This document shows positions 1 to 8,477 of a stretch of 64,000 nt of DNA, piece by piece. The stretch is from Sporobacter sp038405045 (GTDB lineage: Bacteria > Bacillota > Clostridia > Oscillospirales > Oscillospiraceae): NCBI GenBank assembly GCA_038405045.1, contig JBBZIV010000003.1, forward strand, positions 124,001 through 188,000, in the 5' to 3' direction. The position numbers and the translations under genes were made by a program. Positions within the stretch are counted from its first letter, which is position 1; each line of letters begins with the position of its first letter. The notes beneath the pieces were generated by a model. It had not been told where the DNA came from. It searched no databases and was given only the letters and a program-made list of their open reading frames with translations.

Positions 1-212
1 CGGCGCTCGGCGAAAATCTTTCCGAATACAGACGGCTCATTGCCAAGCGGTTTTTTATGCTGATGGTGGAAGACGGTCAGGTCGATGACGTTGTGAAGAT
101 CATCATCGACACAAATCAGACCGGCAATCCCGGCGATGGCAAAATCTTCGTGCTGCCGGTCGTTGAAGCCTACACCGTGCGGACGGGCCAAACGACAAAG
201 GACGCATATTAA
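1..212 (+). CDS. nifI2: PII-family nitrogen regulator, NifI2-like (3' end only)
   Basis: Partial gene: the reading frame (first full codon at base 3) enters from the left edge and stops at 210-212. The visible 69 residues include DGKIFVLPV and end in VRTGQ, the conserved C-terminal half of PII proteins (B/C-loop region). PII proteins of the NifI1/NifI2 type bind nitrogenase in methanogens and clostridia and switch off activity after ammonium addition. Placement 19 bp upstream of nifD, on the same strand, matches the clostridial order nifH-nifI1-nifI2-nifD. NifI2 rather than NifI1 is inferred from this position; the T-loop that would separate them lies outside the window. Confidence 0.85.
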   Translation, partial: ALGENLSEYRRLIAKRFFMLMVEDGQVDDVVKIIIDTNQTGNPGDGKIFVLPVVEAYTVRTGQTTKDAY

Positions 213-231
213 AAAGGGCAGGTGAATCCAA

Positions 232-1827
232 ATGAACGAACGGGCAAGAATGCTTGATCAATACGCCTCACGTGTTTACAAAAACCGCAAGGATCACGTC
301 CTTCAGCTGGAGGACACGCCGGGCGTGCCGGAAATAACGGCTAACACGCGAACCGTCCCGGGCATTATCACGAACCGCGGCTGCTGTTACGCCGGGTGCA
401 AGGGCGTCGTCGTCGGGCCGCTGAAGGACTGCTGCGTCATCACGCACGGCCCCATCGGCTGCGGCTTTTACAGCTGGGGCACGCGCCGCAACAAGGCGGC
501 CGCCTCGGAAGGCGGGCAAAATTATATCCCCTATTGTTTTTCAACGGATATGCAAGAGTCGGATATCGTGTTCGGCGGCGAAAAAAAGCTGAAAACCGCC
601 ATCAAGGAAGCCATTGACATCTTCCATCCAAAATACATCATGATCTGCTCCACCTGCCCTGTCGGCCTTATCGGCGACGATGTCCACGCCGTTGCCAGGC
701 AGACCGAGGAAGAGTACGGCATCACATGTGTCGGCTTCTCCTGCGAGGGCTACAAGGGTGTTTCACAGTCGGCCGGGCACCACATTGCCAACAACGGCTT
801 AATGAAGCATATCATCGGCACGGGCGACAAGCGGCCGGCCGGGAAGTATTCGCTCAATATTCTTGGTGAGTACAACATCGGCGGCGACGGTTGGGAGGAG
901 GAGCGCATTCTCAAGAGAATCGGCTATGACATCATCTCGGTCTTCACAGGAGACGGTTCGGTCGAAGCCATTCAAAACGCGCATACAGCAGACCTCAACC
1001 TCGTCATGTGCCATCGGTCAATCAACTACGTGGCCGAAATGATGAAGTCCAAATACGGCACAGACTGGCTCAAGGTGAACTTCATCGGCGTCGGCGCGAC
1101 AATCAAGTCGCTCCGCGATATCGCGAAATACTTTGGGGATCCGGATCTCTTAGCGCGGACGGAGGAAGTCATCGCCGATGAGCTCGCCGCCATCGGGGAA
1201 GATGTGGAGTACTACAAAAACAGGCTCAAGGGCAAACGGGCCGGGATTTTTTCCGGCGGCTCGCGCTCGCACCATTTTCAGGCTCTTCTCAAAGACCTCG
1301 GTGTGGAGACGATTATTGCCGGTTATGAGTTTGCCCATCGGGACGATTATGAGGGCCGCGACGTCATCCGGCAGATTAAGGAAGACGCCGACAGCAAAAA
1401 TATTGAAAACCTCACCATTGATGCCGACCCAGAGCTCTATAAAACACGATATTCCGACGAGGTCATGCAGGCGCTGCGTGAACAGCTCCCCGTTGACAGC
1501 TATCCCGGCATGATCCCCGATATGAAAAGCGGCCATATCGTCGTGGACGATTACAATCACGTTGAGACGGAAATGCTCTTAAAGCTGTATAAGCCAGACA
1601 TTTTCTTCTCCGGCATCAAAGATAAGTACATCATTCAGAAAAGCGGCGTGCCGTCGCGCCAGATTCACTCTTACGATTACGCCGGCCCGTACGCCGGATT
1701 CAAGGGCGCCGTCAATTTCGCCCGGGACATCACGATGTCGATCACCGTCAACGCCTGGGGTCTCATCGTCCCGCCCTGGAAATCGGAACCGATGCTCGAA
1801 GGCGCACTGACAGGAGGTGGCGAATAA
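232..1827 (+). CDS. nifD: Nitrogenase MoFe protein alpha chain
   Basis: Catalytic alpha subunit of molybdenum nitrogenase (N2 to NH3), carrying FeMo-cofactor and half of the P-cluster. In 531 residues I see P-cluster cysteines C51 (RGCCYAGCKG), C77 (HGPIGC) and C142 (STCPVGLIGDD); cofactor-side R85, Q179 and H183 (VSQSAGHH); and FeMo-co ligands C260 (MCHRSINY) and H479 (RQIHSYDY). An insertion around residues 375-430 and the total length match Clostridium pasteurianum NifD rather than Azotobacter, placing it with Group III nitrogenases. Length and the ligand context argue against VnfD/AnfD. The ATG follows a GGCAGGTGA ribosome-binding site. It overlaps nifK by one base (TAATG). Confidence 0.98.
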   Translation: MNERARMLDQYASRVYKNRKDHVLQLEDTPGVPEITANTRTVPGIITNRGCCYAGCKGVVVGPLKDCCVITHGPIGCGFYSWGTRRNKAAASEGGQNYIPYCFSTDMQESDIVFGGEKKLKTAIKEAIDIFHPKYIMICSTCPVGLIGDDVHAVARQTEEEYGITCVGFSCEGYKGVSQSAGHHIANNGLMKHIIGTGDKRPAGKYSLNILGEYNIGGDGWEEERILKRIGYDIISVFTGDGSVEAIQNAHTADLNLVMCHRSINYVAEMMKSKYGTDWLKVNFIGVGATIKSLRDIAKYFGDPDLLARTEEVIADELAAIGEDVEYYKNRLKGKRAGIFSGGSRSHHFQALLKDLGVETIIAGYEFAHRDDYEGRDVIRQIKEDADSKNIENLTIDADPELYKTRYSDEVMQALREQLPVDSYPGMIPDMKSGHIVVDDYNHVETEMLLKLYKPDIFFSGIKDKYIIQKSGVPSRQIHSYDYAGPYAGFKGAVNFARDITMSITVNAWGLIVPPWKSEPMLEGALTGGGE

Positions 1828-3191
1828 TGCTGGACCTAACACCAAAAACAATTTATGAGCGCACGGCACTGCGCATCAACCCCTGTAAAACATGCCAGCC
1901 AGTCGGGGCTTTATACGCGGCGCTCGGTGTGCACCGCTGCATGCCGCACAGCCACGGCAGCCAAGGCTGCGCCTCTTATCACCGCACGTTTCTAAGCCGC
2001 CACTTCAAGGAACCGGCCATCGCCTCAACGAGCTCGTTTACGGAGGGGGCCTCCGTGTTCGGCGGCGGCAGCAACGTGAAGACAGCCGTTAAAAACGTGT
2101 TTGATATCTATGATCCCGACATTATTGCCATCCATACGACATGCCTGTCCGAGACAATCGGTGACGACGTCAACTCTTACATATCGGATATGGATATACC
2201 GGACGGCAAGCTTGTCGTCCAAGCGAGCACCCCAAGCTATGTCGGATCGCATATCAATGGCTTTTTCAATATGATGTGCGGCTTTATCAACTATCTGACA
2301 GAAAAAACGGGATCGCCGAATGGTAAAACAGCCGTCTTCCCGGGCTTTATAAACCCCGGTGACATGCGGGAGCTCAAGCGGCTTTTAAGCCTGATGGAAA
2401 CCCCCTTTACCATGTTTCCCGATACAAGCGCCGTGATGGACGCGCCGATGACCGGCAAATACGAGATGTACCCCGCCGGCGGAACGACGCTTGCGGAAAT
2501 CAAAGCTCTCGGCGACTGCAGCCATATCGTCGCCCTCGGCCGCATCACGAGCGTTGAACCGGCCGAGCTGATGAAAAAGAAATTCAAGGTTCCATTTACG
2601 CTTCTGCCGCTCCCCATCGGCGTTGCGGCGACGGACAGCTTTATCACAACGCTCTCAAAGCTGTCGATGCGCGATGTCCCCGCCGAAATCGAAGAACAGC
2701 GCGGCCAGCTGATCGACATTCTGCTCGACAGCCATCCGTACACACATGAAAAAACAGCCGCCATCTACGGCGACCCGGATACCGTTCTCGGCCTTGCCGA
2801 GTTCTGCCTAGAGATGGGCATGATTCCGAAATACATGATCACCGGCACGCCGAAGGAAGAATTTACAAAGCAGGCTCAGGCGCTGTTTGCCAAATACGGC
2901 GTCGAAGGCTGCACGGCAAAAGCCAACGCCGACCTGTTTGAGCTCCATCAGCTTATTAAAAACGAGCCGGTCGATGTGCTCATCGGCACAAGCTACGGCA
3001 AGGCCATAGCCAAGGCGGAGGATATCCCCCTTGTCCGCGCCGGATTTCCTATCCTTGACCGCTATGTCCATTCTTATTTACCGCTCGTCGGCTACGTGGG
3101 AGCCATGCGCCTTGCCGAGCTCATCACAAACGCCTTGATGGACCGGCAGGACAGAGACTGCGCGGACGAGGACCTCGAAACAGTTATGTAA
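1827..3191 (+). CDS. nifK: Nitrogenase MoFe protein beta chain
   Basis: Beta subunit of MoFe protein; supplies the other P-cluster ligands. In 454 residues the expected cysteines are visible: C23 (PCKTCQPVGAL), C48 (HGSQGCASY) and C106 (HTTCLSETIGDD). The protein lacks the roughly 50-residue N-terminal extension of Azotobacter NifK, as is usual for clostridial NifK (about 455-460 aa). A strong AGGAGGTGG ribosome-binding site lies within the end of nifD, and the start codon shares one base with the nifD stop, so translation is probably coupled to give equal subunit amounts. Confidence 0.98.
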   Translation: MLDLTPKTIYERTALRINPCKTCQPVGALYAALGVHRCMPHSHGSQGCASYHRTFLSRHFKEPAIASTSSFTEGASVFGGGSNVKTAVKNVFDIYDPDIIAIHTTCLSETIGDDVNSYISDMDIPDGKLVVQASTPSYVGSHINGFFNMMCGFINYLTEKTGSPNGKTAVFPGFINPGDMRELKRLLSLMETPFTMFPDTSAVMDAPMTGKYEMYPAGGTTLAEIKALGDCSHIVALGRITSVEPAELMKKKFKVPFTLLPLPIGVAATDSFITTLSKLSMRDVPAEIEEQRGQLIDILLDSHPYTHEKTAAIYGDPDTVLGLAEFCLEMGMIPKYMITGTPKEEFTKQAQALFAKYGVEGCTAKANADLFELHQLIKNEPVDVLIGTSYGKAIAKAEDIPLVRAGFPILDRYVHSYLPLVGYVGAMRLAELITNALMDRQDRDCADEDLETVM

Positions 3192-3212
3192 CCTTAAAAA
3201 GGCGGTGCGCTC

Positions 3213-4568
3213 ATGAACGATACAATCAGAATTTTGAAAGACCGGCAGGGGGCCATCGCCGAGAAGGCGAGCTTCTGCTGCGGCGGCGGCAAAGGCATCC
3301 GCTGTGAAAAAGAGAGCGTTTCCGGCGCCGTTACCCAGCGCGCCTGCGTCTACTGCGGCGCGCGCGTGGTGCTCAACCCGATTACAGACGCTTATCATAT
3401 CGTCCATGGGCCCATCGGCTGCGCCAGCTACACCTGGGATATTCGCGGCAGCCTGACAAGCGGGGCAGACACGTTCCGTACCAGTTTTTCGACGGACCTG
3501 CGCGAGACAGACGTCATCTTCGGCGGCGAGAAAAAGCTCGCCGCCGCCATCGACGAGCTCGTCCTTAAAAAATCACCGAAGCTGATTTTCGTCTACGCCA
3601 CGTGCATCGTCGGCGTCATCGGTGACGACGTTGAAGCTATCTGCCGGGAAAAAGAGCGCCAACATCAAATCCGCGTCATACCCGTCAAGTCGCCGGGTTT
3701 TTCCGGGACGAAGTCACAGGGCTATAAGCTGGCCTGCGACGCTATCATGCAGCTCATTCTCCCGAACGCCACAGGAGAAAAGGTTCACGGTGTCAACCTC
3801 ATCGGTGACTTCAACCTGGCCGGCGAGATGTGGACGATCCGCCGGTACCTTGAGGAAATCGGTATCCCGGTCGTCGCCACGGCGACCGGGGACGCCTCTT
3901 ATGAATCGCTCCTGCGCCTGCCGACAGCTCAATTAAATCTCGTCCAGTGCGCCGGGTCTTCCGCGTATCTGGCTGCGCGCCTGGAAGAGGCTTTTGGTAT
4001 TCCGGCCATCAAGGTGAGTTTTTTCGGGACAGAAGATACCGAGAGCTCTCTACTCCGCGCTGCCGAAGCCCTCGGCGACGCGCAGGCTATCGAAAAGGCG
4101 CGGGCGTTGACAGCATCGGAAGGTGCGCTCGCCAAGTCGTTTATCGACGCCTATAAGCCGCAGCTGGCCGGGAAACGGGCCGCCATCTACGTTGGCGGTG
4201 GCTTTAAGGCTATCTCATTAATCCGGCAGTTTAACGAACTGGGCATTGAGACCGTCGTCGTCGGCACGCAGACAGGCAAAGCGGAGGATTACGAGATCAT
4301 CGCCTCGCTCGTCGGCGACAGCGCCGTTATCCTTGATGACGCAAGCCCGTCGGAGCTGGAGAAGTTTATGGTCGAAAAACAAGCCGATATCCTCGTCGGC
4401 GGCGTCAAGGAGCGCCCGCTTGCCTACAAGCTCGGCATCGCCTTCTGCGATCATAACCATGAGCGTCGGCACCCCTTGGCCGGATATGAAGGCATCCGCA
4501 ATTTCGTCCGGGAAATCAATCTCTCCGTCAACAGCCCAGTCTGGCAATACTGCAAAGCGGGAAGGTGA
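3213..4568 (+). CDS. nifE: FeMo-cofactor scaffold subunit NifE
   Basis: NifE pairs with NifN to form the scaffold on which the NifB product is matured to FeMo-co with Mo and homocitrate. The 451-residue protein is a NifD paralogue: it keeps cysteines in RACVYCGAR, HGPIGCASY and YATCIVGVIGDD and the STDLRETDVIFGGEKKL block, but lacks the NifD FeMo-co histidine context (QIHSYDY). An N-terminal cysteine-rich stretch (SFCCGGGKGIRC) is typical of NifE. An AAAAAGGCGGTG site precedes the ATG. It sits 21 bp after nifK and 5 bp before the chosen nifN-B start. Confidence 0.97.
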   Translation: MNDTIRILKDRQGAIAEKASFCCGGGKGIRCEKESVSGAVTQRACVYCGARVVLNPITDAYHIVHGPIGCASYTWDIRGSLTSGADTFRTSFSTDLRETDVIFGGEKKLAAAIDELVLKKSPKLIFVYATCIVGVIGDDVEAICREKERQHQIRVIPVKSPGFSGTKSQGYKLACDAIMQLILPNATGEKVHGVNLIGDFNLAGEMWTIRRYLEEIGIPVVATATGDASYESLLRLPTAQLNLVQCAGSSAYLAARLEEAFGIPAIKVSFFGTEDTESSLLRAAEALGDAQAIEKARALTASEGALAKSFIDAYKPQLAGKRAAIYVGGGFKAISLIRQFNELGIETVVVGTQTGKAEDYEIIASLVGDSAVILDDASPSELEKFMVEKQADILVGGVKERPLAYKLGIAFCDHNHERRHPLAGYEGIRNFVREINLSVNSPVWQYCKAGR

Positions 4569-4573
4569 ACAAT

Positions 4574-7165
4574 ATGCGCGAAAATCTGGTGAATTTAAAC
4601 GTCAACCCCTGCAAAATGTGTATGCCGATGGGCGCTGTCAGCGCCCTTTCAGGCTTAAAAAACTGCATGACGATACTGCACGGCTCCCAGGGCTGCGCCA
4701 CCTATATCCGACGCCACATGGCAACGCATTACAACGAGCCCGTCGATATCGCCTCATCGTCGCTGACAGAGCACGGCACCGTTTTCGGCGGCGAGGAAAA
4801 CCTGCTCAGAGGCCTTGAGAATCTCGTCACGCTGTATCATCCCGAAATTATCGGTGTTGCCACAACGTGCCTGGCCGAGACGATCGGCGAGGACGTGGCG
4901 GCGATCATCGCCAAATACGAGGCCGCCCACCCGGAGCAGGCGGCTAAAATCATTAACATCTCCTCAGCAGGATACGGCGGGACGCAGGCCGAAGGGTTTT
5001 TCCGGGCGCTTCGGGCTGTTGTGGCACAGACGGCAATGGATGCATCACCGCACCGGGGCATCAACGTTGTGACGCCAATGCTCTCCCCGGCCGACTGCCG
5101 TTATTTAAAAAGCCTGCTCGATCAGACGGGGCTCTCCAATACACTTCTGCCCGACCTGTCTGACACGCTCGACGGCGCCCTCTCGCCAGACGGCCAAAAG
5201 CAACCATCAGGCGGCACGCCGCTTGAGGACATTGAACGAATGGCAGGTGCCCGGCACACGATAGAGCTCTCTCTTTTCGTTGATCCTCAGGATTCCCCGG
5301 CAGAATATTTGTTTGATACATACGCCGTTCCCTTCACCCGTCTTGCCCTGCCTGTCGGTCTGCGCGACACGGACGCGCTCGTTGAGGCGCTAGTCTCTCT
5401 CGGCGGGCTAAAGCCGCCCACGCTTGAAAAAGAGCGCGGCCGCCTGCTTGACGCGATGGTTGACGCGCATAAATACTGCGCCGAGGGCCGGGCCGCTGTC
5501 TTCGGCGAGCCGGACTTTGTCTATTCGGTCACGCGCTTCTGCGCGGAAATCGGCCTCGTCCCGCGCCTTGCAGCGACAGGGTCCGTCTCCCCCGCGCTCC
5601 GAGAGCGCTTGCAGGAAGCGCTCGACGCGGCTGCCGCCTGGCTTCACCTGTCGCCGGGGGAAGTGATTGATGACGCCGATTTCGACACGATTGAAAACAA
5701 GGCACTGGCACTGGGCGTCAATCTCCTGCTCGGCAGCTCCGACGCGCGTCGTCTGGCACAGAAGCACCACATCGGCCTTGTCCGCTGCGCCTTCCCCATC
5801 CACGACAGACTCGGCGGCCAGCGCGTGCGCACGCTCGGCTACGACGGGGCAACGGCACTGCTCGATCAGGCATCCAATATTCTGCTTGGTGACAAGGACG
5901 AGAATTTTCGCGCCGATATTTACAACCGCCATTTCTCAAAAGACGCGCCGGAAATCAAGGTGCAAGCCGCGCCCGCGCTCAAATCGAAAACGCATCCCTG
6001 CTTTAATGGCTGCGCCGGGAAGTACGCGCGGATGCATCTGCCCGTCGCGCCCAAATGCAATATCCAGTGCAATTACTGTGTGCGCAAATTCGATTGCCCG
6101 AACGAGAGCCGGCCCGGCGTGACAACAGCCGTTTTATCGCCGGAGGAAGCGATTGAAAAATTTCGCCGTGTCAAGAAAGAAGTCCAAAACCTCACCGTCG
6201 TCGGCATTGCCGGGCCTGGTGATGCTTTGGCGAATTTTGAGGAGACAAAAAAAACGCTCCAGCTCATCCGCGCCGAGGACCCCGACATAACCTTCTGCAT
6301 CTCAACGAACGGCCTCATGCTCCCGCAATACGCACAGGAGCTTGTTGACCTCGGCGTCTCGCACGTGACGGTGACGATCAATGCCGTCGACCCCATGATC
6401 GGCGCGCAAATTTACCATCACGTTGACTATATGGGCACGCGCTATGATGGTGTGGCGGGCGCTGCGATCCTGCTGGCAAACCAGCTGTCCGGCATTGCGC
6501 TGCTCGTCTCTAAGGGGATTATCGTCAAGGCCAACACTGTGTTGCTCAAGGGGATTAACGACAATCATATCGGCGCTGTCGTCCAGAAACTTAAAGAGCT
6601 TGGGGCGGACCTCTCTAACCTCATGCAGCTGATCCCCGTCAAGGGCTCCGCCTTTGAAAACATTGGGCTCGTCAGCAACAAGGCGCTCATGGCACTGCGC
6701 AAGACTTACGAGCCGGATATCCGGCAAATGTATCACTGCCGCCATTGCCGGGCCGACGCGATCGGCACGCTTGAAAATGACCGCTCGCTCGAGTTTTCAC
6801 CCTGTCAGGCCGAAGCGGCCGCCCCGGAACCGGCAAGCAAAAAGAAAGTTGCCGTTGTTTCAAAAAGCGGCCTGCTCGTCGACCAGCACTTCGGCCACGC
6901 CGAAGAACTTTACATCTACGAAAGCGACGGCAAAACGGCGGCGTTTCTGGAAAAACGCCCCGTCTCAAAATACTGCGACGGCGGCGACACGTGCGACGGG
7001 GACGGGAAAATAAATTCCATCCTATCGGCCGTTTCTGACTGCACGGCGATCATCGCGCTGCGCATTGGCAACGCACCGTCACAAAAGCTCTCTCAAATGG
7101 GCATCGCCGTCCACGCGACATACGACAGAATCGAGGATGCCGTTAAAAAAGCGGCGTCGGAATAA
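4574..7165 (+). CDS. nifN-B: NifN-NifB fusion protein with C-terminal NifX-like domain
   Basis: One 863-residue polypeptide joins two cofactor-assembly steps. Residues about 1-435 are NifN (MoFe-beta-like: NPCKMCMPMGA, LHGSQGCATY, TTCLAETIGEDV). From about 475 to 740 is NifB, a radical SAM enzyme that builds the 8Fe-9S-C core, with the CX3CX2C motif CNIQCNYC near residue 495 and a nearby cysteine in HPCFNGCAGKYARMHL. Residues about 755-860 form a NifX/NafY-type cofactor-binding domain (VAVVSKSGLLVDQHFGHA). NifN-B fusions are known in C. pasteurianum and relatives. A GTG at 4565 could also serve, but ATG 4574 is better spaced from GGAAGGTG. The nifE stop lies between these two candidates. Confidence 0.96.
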   Translation: MRENLVNLNVNPCKMCMPMGAVSALSGLKNCMTILHGSQGCATYIRRHMATHYNEPVDIASSSLTEHGTVFGGEENLLRGLENLVTLYHPEIIGVATTCLAETIGEDVAAIIAKYEAAHPEQAAKIINISSAGYGGTQAEGFFRALRAVVAQTAMDASPHRGINVVTPMLSPADCRYLKSLLDQTGLSNTLLPDLSDTLDGALSPDGQKQPSGGTPLEDIERMAGARHTIELSLFVDPQDSPAEYLFDTYAVPFTRLALPVGLRDTDALVEALVSLGGLKPPTLEKERGRLLDAMVDAHKYCAEGRAAVFGEPDFVYSVTRFCAEIGLVPRLAATGSVSPALRERLQEALDAAAAWLHLSPGEVIDDADFDTIENKALALGVNLLLGSSDARRLAQKHHIGLVRCAFPIHDRLGGQRVRTLGYDGATALLDQASNILLGDKDENFRADIYNRHFSKDAPEIKVQAAPALKSKTHPCFNGCAGKYARMHLPVAPKCNIQCNYCVRKFDCPNESRPGVTTAVLSPEEAIEKFRRVKKEVQNLTVVGIAGPGDALANFEETKKTLQLIRAEDPDITFCISTNGLMLPQYAQELVDLGVSHVTVTINAVDPMIGAQIYHHVDYMGTRYDGVAGAAILLANQLSGIALLVSKGIIVKANTVLLKGINDNHIGAVVQKLKELGADLSNLMQLIPVKGSAFENIGLVSNKALMALRKTYEPDIRQMYHCRHCRADAIGTLENDRSLEFSPCQAEAAAPEPASKKKVAVVSKSGLLVDQHFGHAEELYIYESDGKTAAFLEKRPVSKYCDGGDTCDGDGKINSILSAVSDCTAIIALRIGNAPSQKLSQMGIAVHATYDRIEDAVKKAASE

Positions 7166-7181
7166 GTAAAGGAGGCGCTTT

Positions 7182-7490
7182 ATGGTCAATCCCAAATATC
7201 ACATTTTTGTCTGCACCAGCTGCCGCACGAACGGTGTTCAAAAAGGCTACTGCCATCAGAAGGACAGTGTCAAGCTCGTCGAAAAATTCATGGAAGAAAT
7301 TGAAGACCGCGATTTGTCCGCCGACTGTATGGTGACGAACACGGGCTGCTTCGGCATCTGCAGCCGCGGCCCTGTCGCCGTCGTCTACCCGGAGGGTGTC
7401 TGGTATGGTGCTTTAACGCCGGAAGCCGTGACGGATATCGTTGAACAACACATCGAGGGCGGCACGCCGGTCAAAGCGTATCAGATTTAA
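7182..7490 (+). CDS. Thioredoxin-like [2Fe-2S] ferredoxin
   Basis: A 102-residue protein nearly colinear with the C. pasteurianum 2Fe-2S ferredoxin, which has the same length and has been reported to interact with MoFe protein. Cysteines C11, C24, C56 and C60 match the ligand set of that family (C14 is the extra conserved one); the blocks HIFVCTSCR, NTGCFGIC and VVYPEGVWYG are intact. It is expected to be a homodimer with a thioredoxin-like fold. It sits 16 bp after nifN-B behind a strong AAAGGAGGCG site, so it is co-transcribed with nif genes. A role in nitrogenase electron transfer or protection is inferred from the context. Confidence 0.95.
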   Translation: MVNPKYHIFVCTSCRTNGVQKGYCHQKDSVKLVEKFMEEIEDRDLSADCMVTNTGCFGICSRGPVAVVYPEGVWYGALTPEAVTDIVEQHIEGGTPVKAYQI

Positions 7491-7508
7491 GCGAAAGGAT
7501 GACGCGCC

Positions 7509-8468
7509 TTGAAACGCCTCACCGATATGACCATGTGTTGTCTTGGCGCCGCCGCGCCGTCCCCCGCGCAGCTTCAAAAGCTTTTTGAGCTACAGCTTTT
7601 AACGGGTGCCGATTATATCGAAATGCCGCGCGCGTATTACGAAACGCTGGCTCCCGTCGCATCCTCTGAAAAGCTGATACTGCGCCTGGCGTCACCCGGG
7701 GAGGCTGTCTTTTTTCCTGAAATTCGCCGATTTATCTGTCGAATTCCCGAAGAGGGGCAGGATGCGCGGGTCACGACGGAGATTCAGATTAACGACAGGC
7801 GTGAAATCCCGCTCCTGCGGCGTTATACAGCGCTTTCAAACGTCCGCCTCACGGGGCTTGACGATCTGATCCTGCACGATTATGAAAGTACCTTCTCGGA
7901 AATCCGGAAAACGCTGAGCGGCACTGTAACTTTCTGCCCGGAGGACAGTGCTAGCTGTGCGACGGCTTTAGCCGTTGAATGGCTGCTCGGCGGCGGCGAG
8001 GCGGCGGCTCTTTCCTTCGGTGGGCTCGGCGGAAAAGCCGCCTTGGAAGAGGTGATGCTTGCCCTGCGTCTTCATATGCGATACCGCTGCAACGCCACAT
8101 ACGAGGTTTTTCCGCGTCTTCAATCGCTTTTGGAGGAAATCCGTTCCGAGCGTTTCGATAAACGCAAGCCCATCATCGGCAGGGGAATTTTTGACGTGGA
8201 GTCCGGCATCCATGTCGATGGTATTTTGAAAAAGCCGGAAATGTATGAACCGTATCAGCCGTCACTCGTCGGCGCACGGCGTGCCATTATCATCGGGAAG
8301 CATTCCGGGAAAAAAGCTGTGATTGCCAAACTCCTTGAAAGACAGCTTTTACCGGAGGCGTACGATATCGATAAAATTCTCCGCGCCGTCCGGCAAAAAA
8401 GCCTTGAAAAGGCCGCGGGCCTGACCGACGCGGCGTTTTTTGATTTGGCAGAGCAATTCAGGAAATGA
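7509..8468 (+). CDS. nifV-omega: Homocitrate synthase omega subunit
   Basis: A 319-residue protein that supplies the C-terminal part of a split homocitrate synthase (acetyl-CoA + 2-oxoglutarate to homocitrate, the organic ligand of FeMo-co). The C-terminal third has the LeuA/HcS-family subdomain signature (GIFDVESGIHVDGILK and GKHSGKKAVIAKLL). The N-terminal part keeps only a degraded TIM-barrel-like fold, without the DTTLRDGEQ active-site motif, so it should need NifV-alpha. C. pasteurianum has the same split. The start is a TTG (7509) about 9 bp after AAAGGA. It is 9 bp upstream of nifV-alpha. Confidence 0.9.
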   Translation: MKRLTDMTMCCLGAAAPSPAQLQKLFELQLLTGADYIEMPRAYYETLAPVASSEKLILRLASPGEAVFFPEIRRFICRIPEEGQDARVTTEIQINDRREIPLLRRYTALSNVRLTGLDDLILHDYESTFSEIRKTLSGTVTFCPEDSASCATALAVEWLLGGGEAAALSFGGLGGKAALEEVMLALRLHMRYRCNATYEVFPRLQSLLEEIRSERFDKRKPIIGRGIFDVESGIHVDGILKKPEMYEPYQPSLVGARRAIIIGKHSGKKAVIAKLLERQLLPEAYDIDKILRAVRQKSLEKAAGLTDAAFFDLAEQFRK

Positions 8469-8477
8469 GGGGATGAC

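Noticed and set aside
232..3191. Possibility that nifDK are vanadium or iron-only nitrogenase (vnf/anf)
   Set aside because: The lengths, the clostridial-type insertion in NifD, the HSYDY ligand context, the nifE/nifN-B genes and the lack of a delta-subunit gene all point to molybdenum nitrogenase.
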